Shown piece by piece: positions 1 to 9,189 of a stretch of DNA of 64,000 nt. This stretch comes from Flavobacterium sp. ENC (GTDB taxonomy: Bacteria; Bacteroidota; Bacteroidia; Flavobacteriales; Flavobacteriaceae). The DNA lies in NCBI RefSeq assembly GCF_020991415.1, contig NZ_JAJMOY010000002.1, positions 806,001 through 870,000 on the forward strand, in the 5' to 3' direction. Position 1 is the stretch's first letter. Every line of letters starts with the position of its first letter. The notes beneath the pieces were generated by a model. The model made no database searches and was not told where the DNA came from. It saw only the letters and a list, made by a program, of their open reading frames with translations. Both the position numbers and the translations under genes were made by a program.

Positions 1-58
1 GTAATCAATCCTAAAAGTATTGGCTTTCCATTTTGTTCCGGTTTTTGGCTTCGAAAAA
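1..58 (-). pseudogene. Remnant of a duplicated CBM9-like gene (3' part, continues off the window)
   Basis: These 58 bases are identical to positions 307-364, which lie inside the intact CBM9-like gene at 208-906 and encode its C-terminal stretch around WKANTFRIDYGNKTE. Identity ends abruptly at base 59, where unrelated AT-rich sequence and a REP-like hairpin begin. Read on the minus strand the match runs towards the window start, so the rest of the C-terminus probably lies to the left of base 1. The N-terminal coding part is absent here, so I infer a partial tandem duplication rather than a second working gene. Confidence 0.7.
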
Positions 59-91
59 ACAGCTTTTAAATTAATAACATCTAAAATCCGT

Positions 92-163
92 GTCAGGCTG
101 AGCGAAGTCGAAGCCCCCGCAAAGTGATTCAGCAAACGGGACTTCGACTTCGCTCAGTCGGAC
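92..163. repeat. REP-like palindromic element (single copy, inverted loop)
   Basis: Arms CTGAGCGAAGTCGAAG and CTTCGACTTCGCTCAG flank a loop of about 28 bases. The loop is the reverse complement of the loop in the four copies at 15.5-16.1 kb (it reads GCAAAGTGATTC instead of GAATCACTTTGC), so this copy is in the opposite orientation. It sits between the broken and intact copies of the CBM9-like gene. Confidence 0.85.
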
Positions 164-207
164 AAATAGTTACGATTACACAATTAACCAAATAAACGGT
201 TAACCAA

Positions 208-906
208 TCATTCCACAAACTCAAAAATCGCAAATTCCTGCGGCTGATGAAACCCAAATTTAAAGCTTTTATAAGGTTGTAAAGCAAGGTATTCGGTTTT
301 GTTACCGTAATCAATCCTAAAAGTATTGGCTTTCCATTTTGTTCCGGTTTTTGGCTTCGAAAAATGACCGTTTTGGATTTTTTCCAGACCTGAAAACGGA
401 ATTTTGATTTCAGTACAGAAGCCTTCCGAAGTTATTTTACTCACCGCTTCGAGTCCTGGAATATCAAAACCTGAAGCCGTTTTCCAGCCACCGCATTCAG
501 GAGAGATACATTTTATAAGCATATCATAATTCGTTGAGAATGCATTTACGCCAATTTCAATGTAATTTTGACCGTCTCCGTCCTGATCTATAAAAATTTC
601 AACTAAATCATCTGTTTTATAGATTTCGGAATCTTTGCTTTGAAGTTTTCCAACTATTTGAGAATCTATTGAACGATAAGCGACATACAGGTTTTCTTCA
701 TTCCACGAAAGTGAAACAAAAGTATGCTGAGTGGCTTGTGCTCCGGAATTATGAATGACAAACGGTCCTGAAAAAGAAGTTTTCCAATCGGATAAATCGC
801 CGTCTATAGTGAGTTTTTCCACTATTTTAGGAATGGCAATGGTCTGTGAATAAGTCGCCGGAGACATCATTACACCCAAAAGAACGACAATTGTATTGAT
901 TTTCAT
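208..906 (-). CDS. Secreted carbohydrate-binding family 9-like protein
   Basis: A 232-residue protein with a signal peptide (MKINTIVVLLGVMMSPATYSQ, cut likely after the SQ). The mature part starts with the TIDGDLSDW pattern typical of CBM9/DOMON-like beta-sandwich domains, followed by FVSLSWNEENLYVAY and DDLVEIFIDQDGDG, which resembles the conserved core of that family. This suggests a periplasmic or secreted sugar- or ligand-binding protein. No catalytic domain is attached, unlike many CBM9 proteins. It is monocistronic, transcribed away from the M1 peptidase gene. A 58-bp piece of it is duplicated at the window start. The family call is by motif reading; ligand unknown. Confidence 0.75.
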   Translation of the reverse strand: MKINTIVVLLGVMMSPATYSQTIAIPKIVEKLTIDGDLSDWKTSFSGPFVIHNSGAQATQHTFVSLSWNEENLYVAYRSIDSQIVGKLQSKDSEIYKTDDLVEIFIDQDGDGQNYIEIGVNAFSTNYDMLIKCISPECGGWKTASGFDIPGLEAVSKITSEGFCTEIKIPFSGLEKIQNGHFSKPKTGTKWKANTFRIDYGNKTEYLALQPYKSFKFGFHQPQEFAIFEFVE

Positions 907-1014
907 AAGTAGCAGAACTATTTTAAAGGCTAAAATACAGAAGAATAAATCAATTTTAACATTAATTTTTCCGATTCGCCCTTATATAATCATTTAAAAC
1001 TTGATTCGAATGTT

Positions 1015-1022
1015 TACATTTG
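1015..1022 (+). promoter_or_regulatory. -7 promoter box of the M1 peptidase gene
   Basis: TACATTTG fits the Bacteroidota -7 consensus TAnnTTTG. At the N19 position upstream (993-995) the sequence is TTT rather than TTG, so the -33 element is imperfect. Transcription would start near 1028, giving a 5' UTR of about 55 bases before the ATG at 1085. Confidence 0.5.
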
Positions 1023-1084
1023 TTGAAGCAGAAGCGGGTTGAAAGACCTTCTTTATTTCGATTAAAAGAAAATATTTACTTCGT

Positions 1085-2740
1085 ATGAAAAAATACTTTG
1101 CCGGCGTTTTTATCGCCTCTGTGTTGGGCTTTACGGCCAACGCACAAGGACTTTTAAATAAGTCCGAAACGGTTTTTACACATCAGGATACATTGCGCGG
1201 AAGCATTACAAAGGAAAGAGCCTGGTGGGATTTAAAATACTATCACCTGGATGTGAAAGTAAATCCTTCCGAAAAAACGATAACGGGATCCAATACCGTT
1301 CGTTATACTGTTTTATCTGCTAACAATAAAATGCAGATCGATTTGCAGGAACCAATGCAGATTTATAAAGTAACCCAGAACGGTAAAGAACAAAAATTTG
1401 TAAGGGAAGGAAATGCTTTTTTTATTGAACTGACTGCTGCCCAAAAAGTAGGAGAAACCAAAGAGATTGTAATTTCTTTCGGCGGAAAACCTAAAGAAGC
1501 TGTAAAACCACCATGGGATGGAGGAATTACCTGGAAAAAAGATAAAAACGGGAAAGATTTTATTGCCTCATCCTGTCAGGGTCTTGGCGCAAGTGTCTGG
1601 TGGCCCAACAAAGACCATATGTACGATGAAGTCGAGAATATGCTGATCAGCGTCAATGTTCCGGGGGATCTGACCGATGTTTCTAACGGAAGATTAAAAA
1701 GCGTTAAAAAAGAAAAAGACGGTACTAAAACCTTCAATTGGTATGTTTCGAATCCGATTAATAATTATGGTGTAAACATTAATATTGGTGATTACGTTAA
1801 TTTTTCTGAGAAATACAAAGGAGAAAAAGGCGATTTAGATTGTAATTATTACGTACTGAGAGATAACCTGGATAAAGCGAAAGAGCAATTCAAAGATGTG
1901 CCAAGAATGCTGAAAGCTTTCGAAAACTGGTTCGGCCCTTATCCGTTTTACGAAGACAGTTATAAATTGGTTGAAGCCCCATATTTAGGAATGGAGCACC
2001 AAAGTTGCGTAACTTACGGAAATGGTTATAAAAATGGTTATTTAGGCCGTGATTTAAGCGGAACAGGCTGGGGACTGAAATTTGACTTTATCATTATCCA
2101 CGAATCAGGTCATGAATGGTTTGCAAACAATATTACCTACAAAGACATCGCAGACATGTGGATTCACGAGAGTTTCACAAGCTATTCTGAAAGCCTTTTT
2201 ACAGAGTATTACTACGGAAAAGAAGCTGGTGCTGAATATGTTATCGGTTGCAGAAAAGGAATTCAAAATGATAAACCGGTTATTGGAAATTACGATGTAA
2301 ACAATGAAGGTTCAGGAGATATGTATCCAAAAGGTGCCAATATGCTGCATTCCATTCGTCAGGTCATTAACGATGATACTAAATGGAAATCGATTTTAAG
2401 AGGTTTAAACAGTACTTTTTACCATCAGACTGTTACGTCTAAGCAAATTCAGGAGTATATCAACACTCAGGCAGGAATTAATTTCAACAGGGTTTTTGCA
2501 CAGTATTTAACGACCACTCAAATTCCGGTTTTTGAATATATGTTTAAAAACGGAACTTTAGGATATCACTGGACTAATTGTGTTGCCAATTTTGATATGC
2601 CGGTAAAAGTTAAAATCAATGGTGTTGAAACCTGGTTAAAGCCAACAACAGAGTGGCAATCGGCAAAAACTACGAATGAAAACAGAACTTTAGAAGTGGA
2701 TAAGAACTTTTATGTAACGGGTTCTAATATTGTGGAATAA
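1085..2740 (+). CDS. M1 family zinc metallopeptidase (secreted)
   Basis: A 551-residue protein with a signal peptide (cleavage about residue 20, ANA-Q). The gluzincin signature is complete: H339-E-S-G-H343, then 18 residues to the third zinc ligand E362 in WIHES. The upstream LGMEHQ segment (about residue 304) corresponds to the GxMEN exopeptidase motif of aminopeptidase N-type enzymes. It is shorter than classic PepN (about 870) and lacks the large C-terminal helical domain, as is usual for Bacteroidota secreted M1 enzymes. It probably releases N-terminal amino acids from peptides in the periplasm or outside. Monocistronic; the intergenic sequence downstream is a palindromic MITE-like element. 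Confidence 0.92.
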   Translation: MKKYFAGVFIASVLGFTANAQGLLNKSETVFTHQDTLRGSITKERAWWDLKYYHLDVKVNPSEKTITGSNTVRYTVLSANNKMQIDLQEPMQIYKVTQNGKEQKFVREGNAFFIELTAAQKVGETKEIVISFGGKPKEAVKPPWDGGITWKKDKNGKDFIASSCQGLGASVWWPNKDHMYDEVENMLISVNVPGDLTDVSNGRLKSVKKEKDGTKTFNWYVSNPINNYGVNINIGDYVNFSEKYKGEKGDLDCNYYVLRDNLDKAKEQFKDVPRMLKAFENWFGPYPFYEDSYKLVEAPYLGMEHQSCVTYGNGYKNGYLGRDLSGTGWGLKFDFIIIHESGHEWFANNITYKDIADMWIHESFTSYSESLFTEYYYGKEAGAEYVIGCRKGIQNDKPVIGNYDVNNEGSGDMYPKGANMLHSIRQVINDDTKWKSILRGLNSTFYHQTVTSKQIQEYINTQAGINFNRVFAQYLTTTQIPVFEYMFKNGTLGYHWTNCVANFDMPVKVKINGVETWLKPTTEWQSAKTTNENRTLEVDKNFYVTGSNIVE

Positions 2741-2750
2741 ATTAAAAGGG

Positions 2751-2994
2751 AAATTCCAATTTTTAAAATTCCAAATTCCAATTTTGTTGGAGTTTGGAAT
2801 TTTTTTTATGTGTTAACGTAGATAACCTTTTTTACTCAAAGAATGTCATTTCGACGCAGGAGAAATCTTAGCGAGAAGCTCGACACAGACTGGCGATTTC
2901 TGTACGAAGCATATTAAAACGAAACCCGACAGGTTTTTAAAACCTGTCGGGTTTGTTATGTTTTGGAATTTGGAATTTAAAAATTGGAATTTCA
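2751..2994. repeat. MITE-like nested palindrome between M1 peptidase and the 514-aa gene
   Basis: The block is bounded by inverted repeats of about 33 bases rich in AATTCCAA / TTGGAATT (left arm 2751-2783, right arm 2960-2994). Inside lie an ATTTCGACG...GAGAAATC REP-type piece (2845-2910) and a perfect hairpin of CCCGACAGGTTTT / AAAACCTGTCGGG (about 2926-2956). The hairpin is identical to one at 59.5 kb. No ORF of note is present. The region separates two convergent genes and the hairpins probably end both transcripts. Confidence 0.65.
2926..2956. terminator. Palindromic terminator-like hairpin
   Basis: A perfect stem AACCCGACAGGTTT / AAACCTGTCGGGTT with almost no loop. The same sequence occurs after the ABC transporter at 59.5 kb. 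It lies between convergent genes. There is no long U-tract on either side, so its strength as an intrinsic terminator is uncertain. Confidence 0.5.
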
Positions 2995-2999
2995 AACCC

Positions 3000-4544
3000 C
3001 TATCGGCTATTCAATTTTGCCTTTTCCCTGATAATATCAGCAATTTTTCGGTTCTCAATTTTACTTTCCAGCCAGGAAATAATATCGAGGTACAGAAAAG
3101 CCCTTTTTTCGTAAGTGTTTTTCTCTAATTCGATAAAACGCAGGCGCATCTTAATAAATTCTTTTTTAATATCAGCCGGATATAAGTTGTTCAGGTTTCT
3201 TAAAAATTTGATGATTTCCTTTTGAACTTCGTGTAAGTCGTTCATTTTGATTAGAAACTTATAGGTGTTTTTAAGATGATTTTCCAGGTAATAATCCTTT
3301 CCAAGCTCATAATGCGCAATGAGGGACAAAAGTCTCGCAAAACACATTAAATCCTCACGCATGGATAAGTTCTTGTTATTGATTATTTTATCTAAATAAT
3401 GAATGCATTCCGTATACTTTTCATTTCCAAAATAAATAGAAGCAATCTTATAATAGAATAACATTTCGTGATGTTCATCCAGATGTTCGCTGTGTAATTT
3501 TATTTTATCTAAAATCTCCGGAATCAGATATTCGCTCTCGGCAAAAGTGCCTTCCAGAATGTGCAAATTGAGCTTATTGTTGTAAACGTACAGAAATGAT
3601 AGCGACGCAATGTTATCGTTTACGGGAAACTTAGGATCTTCAATCGTTTCTTCCAGAAGAGTTAAGTATTTCTTGAAATTCGATTTGTATTTCAGCATAT
3701 ACAGAGACTCCAGAAAGTAATGATTCCCTTTCAGGAAAAATACCGGATTCTGAATAATCATATTCGGATTATCATAAAATAACCGAACCCATTTGTAAGC
3801 ATATTTATAACTCGCCAGAAAATCCTGAACCAGAAAGCTTCTCCAGAGATTAGCATTATAGAACCAGTATTTCTCGCGAAAACCAAATTTACTTTCGTCT
3901 AATTTTGAAATGTGTTTATTGAAATAGTCATCTATATATTTGTACTCTTCATCACTTTTTACATAACCTGTTTTCAGCATGATTCCGTAGAGCTGAAGCG
4001 ATAAATTCGATAGTTTGCTTGAAATGGTATTGCGATAATTCAGTTCTTTCGCCTGAATCACCAATTCGTCGGCGCGGCCCTGAATACTTCGCGTAATATA
4101 TTGGGATTCTATTAGTTTTTCGAATTCGACAATCTCATACGCCATATATTTTTCATCATTTTCCAGCGCAATGATTTTTGTCTTGTCCAGAATTTTCAAA
4201 CTCTGTTTGTACAATCCTTTATTATAGAGAATAACAGCAAAGTCGATTTGTTCCCGCAGCTGGTATCGAATGTTCTGACTCGGAATGTTTAATCGTATGC
4301 TCACCAGAATTTGTTTGTACAGGTATGATTTTAAGTTAGATAACTGTACTTTTTTAATAATTCCGCTCTTCAGGATAAGCTTTTCATCGTAGTTTTCAGA
4401 CTTATCTAAAATATTAAACAATTCAATAAATTTTGTATTTGAACTCGTCTCCAAACGACTTGCAAAAATTTTAAACTGTCTTTTTTCAGATTTTGAAAGC
4501 GATTTTATCAGAACAAATAAGAAATCTTTTTGATGGTTAGCCAT
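3000..4544 (-). CDS. Uncharacterised helical-repeat protein (514 aa)
   Basis: A cytoplasmic protein without signal peptide or membrane segments. It is rich in Leu, Lys, Tyr and amphipathic helices; the middle and C-terminal parts (for example YNKGLYKQSLKILDKTK and FGNEKYTECIHYLDKII) look like degenerate TPR units. The N-terminus MANHQKDFLFVLIKSLSKSEKRQF is distinctive, and I recall similar hypothetical proteins in Flavobacterium. No catalytic motif is visible. It is divergent from leuA with 149 bases between the start codons, so the two may share a control region. Function unknown; a scaffold or protein-interaction role is only a guess. Confidence 0.75.
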   Translation of the reverse strand: MANHQKDFLFVLIKSLSKSEKRQFKIFASRLETSSNTKFIELFNILDKSENYDEKLILKSGIIKKVQLSNLKSYLYKQILVSIRLNIPSQNIRYQLREQIDFAVILYNKGLYKQSLKILDKTKIIALENDEKYMAYEIVEFEKLIESQYITRSIQGRADELVIQAKELNYRNTISSKLSNLSLQLYGIMLKTGYVKSDEEYKYIDDYFNKHISKLDESKFGFREKYWFYNANLWRSFLVQDFLASYKYAYKWVRLFYDNPNMIIQNPVFFLKGNHYFLESLYMLKYKSNFKKYLTLLEETIEDPKFPVNDNIASLSFLYVYNNKLNLHILEGTFAESEYLIPEILDKIKLHSEHLDEHHEMLFYYKIASIYFGNEKYTECIHYLDKIINNKNLSMREDLMCFARLLSLIAHYELGKDYYLENHLKNTYKFLIKMNDLHEVQKEIIKFLRNLNNLYPADIKKEFIKMRLRFIELEKNTYEKRAFLYLDIISWLESKIENRKIADIIREKAKLNSR

Positions 4545-4656
4545 TGTAAAATATAATAATGTAACTTATTGGTTTTCAGTTATTTAATAGCGTATAAATT
4601 GTTTTATGAACAGTATAATTTCATTAAAATGAATTTCATACTGAAGTAGTACAATA

Positions 4657-4664
4657 TATATTTG
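4657..4664 (+). promoter_or_regulatory. -7 promoter box of leuA
   Basis: TATATTTG matches TAnnTTTG 30 bases before the leuA ATG. The N19-spaced upstream triplet is TTC (4635-4637), one base off TTG. There is no room for a leader peptide between the predicted start site (about 4670) and the ATG. Confidence 0.55.
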
Positions 4665-4693
4665 TTATCAAGATGTGAAATTACATTAAATAA

Positions 4694-5875
<1,182 letters not shown>

Positions 5876-5962
5876 TTGGAAAGAGAATAGAGAATAGAAA
5901 ATAGAGAGTAGAACAAAGAAGAGAGAAAAATAGAGATTTAAATACATAAAGAACGAGACGTT

Positions 5963-7081
5963 ATGAATTTGAAAATAGCAGTTTTACCAGGTGACGGAAT
6001 TGGACCGGAGGTAATTTTACAAGCCAAAAAAGCATTATATGCGATTGGTGAAGTGTACAATCATGAATTTGTTTTTGAAGAAGCCCTTATGGGAGCGATC
6101 GCCATTGACAAAACTGGAAATCCTCTGCCGGAGCAAACTTTAAACCTTTGTTTAAATACAGATGCCGTTTTGTTTGGCGCCATCGGAGATCCTAAGTATG
6201 ACAATAATCCAAATGCGAAAGTTCGTCCGGAGCAGGGATTATTAAAACTGCGTAAGGAACTGGGTTTGTTTGCCAACATTCGTCCTATAAAACCCTATAA
6301 ATCATTACTTGATGCTTCTCCTTTAAAAAGAGAAATTATCGAAGGAGCTGATTTTACTATTTTCAGAGAATTAACTGGTGGTGCTTATTTTGGAGCCAAA
6401 ACATTAAATGAAGAAGGAACACATGCTTCTGATTTATGTGAATATTCAGAAGAAGAAATTACAAGAATTGCACATTTAGCTTTTAAATCGGCACAAAACC
6501 GACGCAAAAAGCTGACAATGGTGGACAAAGCAAATGTTTTGGAAACTTCAAGATTATGGAGAAAAGTCGTTCAGAAAGTGAGTGAAAATTATCCGGATGT
6601 AGCTTTGGACTTTTTATTTGTAGATAACGCAGCCATGCAGATAATTTTAAACCCAAAACAATTTGATGTGATTTTGACAGAGAATTTATTTGGAGATATT
6701 CTGTCAGATGAAGCGAGCGTAATTACAGGATCTATCGGTTTATTGGCTTCGGCATCTTTAGGAGAAAAAAACGCTTTGTTTGAGCCAATTCACGGATCTT
6801 ATCCTCAGGCAAAAGGAAAAAATATTGCCAATCCAATTGCTTCCATTTTATCAGCTGCAATGCTGTTGGAACATTTCGGATTATTTAAGGAAGCAAATGT
6901 GGTGTATCAGGCTGTTGAAAAAGCAATAGGGTTTAAAGTAGTAACAACAGATTTAAAATCAGATTCAAAATTCGGTACGAATGAGGTAGGGGAGTTTGTT
7001 TCTAATTTTATTTTCAGCAAAGACGACTTACTGTATTTTAATAATGATAACGTTCATATCGGACAATCGACGATTGTTTAA
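5963..7081 (+). CDS. leuB: 3-isopropylmalate dehydrogenase
   Basis: NAD-dependent oxidative decarboxylation of 3-isopropylmalate in leucine synthesis. Family hallmarks are GDGIGPE near the N-terminus, the substrate-loop region FTIFRELTGGAYFG, the catalytic Lys in MVDKANVLETSRLWR, and FEPIHGSYPQAKGKNIANP near the C-terminus. The 372-residue length is normal. It is probably cotranscribed with leuA. leuC and leuD, needed for the step between them, are not in this window. Confidence 0.95.
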   Translation: MNLKIAVLPGDGIGPEVILQAKKALYAIGEVYNHEFVFEEALMGAIAIDKTGNPLPEQTLNLCLNTDAVLFGAIGDPKYDNNPNAKVRPEQGLLKLRKELGLFANIRPIKPYKSLLDASPLKREIIEGADFTIFRELTGGAYFGAKTLNEEGTHASDLCEYSEEEITRIAHLAFKSAQNRRKKLTMVDKANVLETSRLWRKVVQKVSENYPDVALDFLFVDNAAMQIILNPKQFDVILTENLFGDILSDEASVITGSIGLLASASLGEKNALFEPIHGSYPQAKGKNIANPIASILSAAMLLEHFGLFKEANVVYQAVEKAIGFKVVTTDLKSDSKFGTNEVGEFVSNFIFSKDDLLYFNNDNVHIGQSTIV

Positions 7082-7144
7082 AGTTTTTATTAAAACAATG
7101 AAATAAATAACAAGAAGTATTGGAAATGTTGAGATTTTATTTTT

Positions 7145-7171
7145 TTGGTTCTTAAAGTTTTTATACTTTTG
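7145..7171 (+). promoter_or_regulatory. Promoter of the ilv leader and ilvDBNC operon
   Basis: TACTTTTG at 7164-7171 is a consensus -7 box. A TTG lies at 7145-7147, a spacing of 16, slightly shorter than the usual range. Transcription would start near 7178, ten bases before the leader-peptide ATG. This gives the ilv genes their own control, separate from leuAB. Confidence 0.6.
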
Positions 7172-7187
7172 TAACACTAAAAAATAA

Positions 7188-7265
7188 ATGATGCAAATCT
7201 CAATTATTATTACTTCTGTCGTTGTTGTCAATGTGTTTAGCACATCTGCATCGGGAATGGTATAA
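7188..7265 (+). CDS. Ile/Val-rich leader peptide of the ilv operon attenuator
   Basis: A 25-codon ORF, too short for ordinary gene callers, sits between the ilv promoter and a terminator hairpin. Its peptide contains the run ISIIITSVVVVNV: 4 Ile and 6 Val among 25 residues, with no Leu. That matches the products of the downstream genes. Clusters of regulatory codons at 7197-7235 are where a ribosome starved of Ile- or Val-tRNA would stall. The stop codon is at 7263-7265. The 3' end of the ORF (GGAA at 7254-7257, GGT at 7259-7261) can pair with ACCTTCC at 7291-7297, the terminator's 5' arm. The design is the one known from enterobacterial ilv and his leaders; the assignment here is inference from sequence. 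Confidence 0.8.
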   Translation: MMQISIIITSVVVVNVFSTSASGMV

Positions 7266-7288
7266 ATATAATTGAAAAACTATATTAC

Positions 7289-7319
7289 AAACCTTCCAAA
7301 TACTGGAAGGTTTTTTTTT
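7289..7319 (+). terminator. Attenuator terminator upstream of ilvD
   Basis: Ten-base perfect stem AAACCTTCCA / TGGAAGGTTT with a five-base loop, followed by a run of nine T. It lies 30 bases before the ilvD start and just after the Ile/Val leader peptide. A terminator placed inside the 5' leader of an operon implies conditional read-through. Confidence 0.88.
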
Positions 7320-7348
7320 GAATAAAAATTAAAATAAATAATACAATA

Positions 7349-9022
7349 ATGGAATTAAATAAGTACAGCAAAACCATCACTCAAGATCAGACACAACCTG
7401 CGGCGCAAGCGATGTTGTACGGTATTGGTTTAACTGAAGAAGATTTGAAAAAAGCACAAGTGGGTATTGTGAGCATGGGTTACGATGGTAACACCTGTAA
7501 CATGCACCTGAATGATTTGGCAAAAGATGTTAAAAAAGGTGTTTGGGATGCAAATCTGGTCGGACTTATTTTTAATACCATTGGTGTGAGTGACGGAATT
7601 TCGAATGGTACGGAAGGAATGCGTTTTTCATTGGTGTCCCGCGATGTAATTGCAGATTCGATTGAAACTGTGGTTGGAGCACAATGGTACGACAGTTTAA
7701 TTGCCATTCCGGGTTGTGATAAAAATATGCCGGGAGCGTTAATCGCAATGGGACGTTTAAATCGCCCGTCTATAATGGTTTACGGAGGATCAATTCACTC
7801 CGGAAAATGGAAAGGAGAATCCTTAAATATTGTTTCTGCTTTTGAAGCTTTAGGAAAAAAAGTAAAAAACGAAATTACTCCGGAAGATTTTAAAGGTGTC
7901 ATTCAGAATGCCTGCCCCGGAGCTGGTGCCTGCGGTGGAATGTATACGGCAAACACCATGTCTTCTGCCATTGAAGCATTAGGAATGAGTTTACCATACA
8001 GTTCTTCAAACCCGGCTTTAAGTCAGGAAAAAAGGGACGAATGTCTGGCAGCCGGAGAAGCGATCAAAATTTTATTAGAAAAAGATATTAAGCCAAGAGA
8101 TATCATGACTCGCAAGGCTTTCGAAAACGCTATTACAATTGTAGCGGTTTTAGGAGGTTCTACCAATGCAGTGATGCATTTAATCGCTATGGCTCATGCT
8201 GTTGATATCGAAATTACACTGGACGATTTTCAGGCAATAAGTGATAAAACACCAGTACTTGCCGATATGAAACCAAGTGGTAAATACATGATGGAAGATA
8301 TTCATGAGGTGGGAGGAATTCCTTCTTTAATGAAATATTTATTAAAAGTGGGATTAATTCACGGAGACTGTCTGACAGTAACCGGAAAAACAGTCGCTGA
8401 AAATTTAGCATCAACGCCGGATTTACAAGATGGTCAGGAAGTGATTCATGAAATCCAGAAAGCATTGAAACCATCCGGAAACATTCAGATTTTGTACGGA
8501 AATCTGGCTTCGGAAGGTGCTGTTGCGAAAATCAGTGGTAAAGAAGGTGAATATTTTGAAGGTACTGCAGTAGTATTTGAAGGTGAATTTGAAGTAATTC
8601 CGGGTCTTGAAGCCGGAAAAATAAAACCGGGTAGTGTAGTCGTCATCAGGTATTGTGGACCAAAAGGTGGTCCGGGTATGCCTGAGATGCTAAAACCTAC
8701 ATCAGCCATCATTGGTGCCGGATTGGGAAGCAGCTGTGCTCTTATTACAGACGGCAGGTTCTCCGGAGGTTCACATGGTTTTGTCGTAGGACATATTACA
8801 CCAGAAGCTTATGATGGTGGTGGTATTGCGCTGGTAAAAGATGGTGACTTAATCGCTATTGATGCGGTAAAAAATACAATCGACCTGAAAATTTCCGACG
8901 AAGAATTTGCAGCCAGAAAAGCGGCTTGGGTACAACCTCCGCTAAAAGTTGCAAAAGGAGTTTTACTTAAATATGCCAGATCGGTTTCAAGCGCCTCAAC
9001 AGGTTGTGTTACCGATAAATAA
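7349..9022 (+). CDS. ilvD: Dihydroxy-acid dehydratase
   Basis: Converts 2,3-dihydroxy-isovalerate and -methylvalerate to the 2-oxo acids in valine and isoleucine synthesis. It is a 557-residue IlvD/Edd family enzyme. The iron-sulfur ligands are C50 (GNTC), C123 (GCDKNMPGA) and C195 ([10 protein letters not shown]), and the C-terminal [11 protein letters not shown] and TDGRFSGG motifs are present. Three spaced cysteines fit the [2Fe-2S] form. First gene of the operon, 29 bases after the attenuator T-run. Confidence 0.97.
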   Translation: MELNKYSKTITQDQTQPAAQAMLYGIGLTEEDLKKAQVGIVSMGYDGNTCNMHLNDLAKDVKKGVWDANLVGLIFNTIGVSDGISNGTEGMRFSLVSRDVIADSIETVVGAQWYDSLIAIPGCDKNMPGALIAMGRLNRPSIMVYGGSIHSGKWKGESLNIVSAFEALGKKVKNEITPEDFKGVIQNACPGAGACGGMYTANTMSSAIEALGMSLPYSSSNPALSQEKRDECLAAGEAIKILLEKDIKPRDIMTRKAFENAITIVAVLGGSTNAVMHLIAMAHAVDIEITLDDFQAISDKTPVLADMKPSGKYMMEDIHEVGGIPSLMKYLLKVGLIHGDCLTVTGKTVAENLASTPDLQDGQEVIHEIQKALKPSGNIQILYGNLASEGAVAKISGKEGEYFEGTAVVFEGEFEVIPGLEAGKIKPGSVVVIRYCGPKGGPGMPEMLKPTSAIIGAGLGSSCALITDGRFSGGSHGFVVGHITPEAYDGGGIALVKDGDLIAIDAVKNTIDLKISDEEFAARKAAWVQPPLKVAKGVLLKYARSVSSASTGCVTDK

Positions 9023-9039
9023 TTTTACAATAACAAAAT

Positions 9040-9175
9040 ATCAAAGTCAATTGCAATAACAAGATTAAAAAACAATAGCAATAAAAGTAAAAATATAAAA
9101 GATCAATTTAGGATTTACCATTGAAATTGATTTTTGCCATTGCCATTGAACTTCATTTTTGAAATTGACATTGAT
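9040..9175. repeat. Imperfect inverted repeat in the ilvD-ilvB spacer
   Basis: ATCAAAGTCAATT (9040-9052) can pair with AATTGACATTGAT (9163-9175) with one mismatch, enclosing about 110 AT-rich bases. The 167-base spacer has no ORF. Whether it is a processing or stability element of the ilv mRNA is unknown. Confidence 0.4.
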
Positions 9176-9189
9176 AAAAAAAATATACT

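Noticed and set aside
4611..4650. Leader peptides for leuA (MNSIISLK, MNFILK)
   Set aside because: They lie upstream of the -7 box at 4657, so they would not be on the leuA transcript, and no terminator follows.
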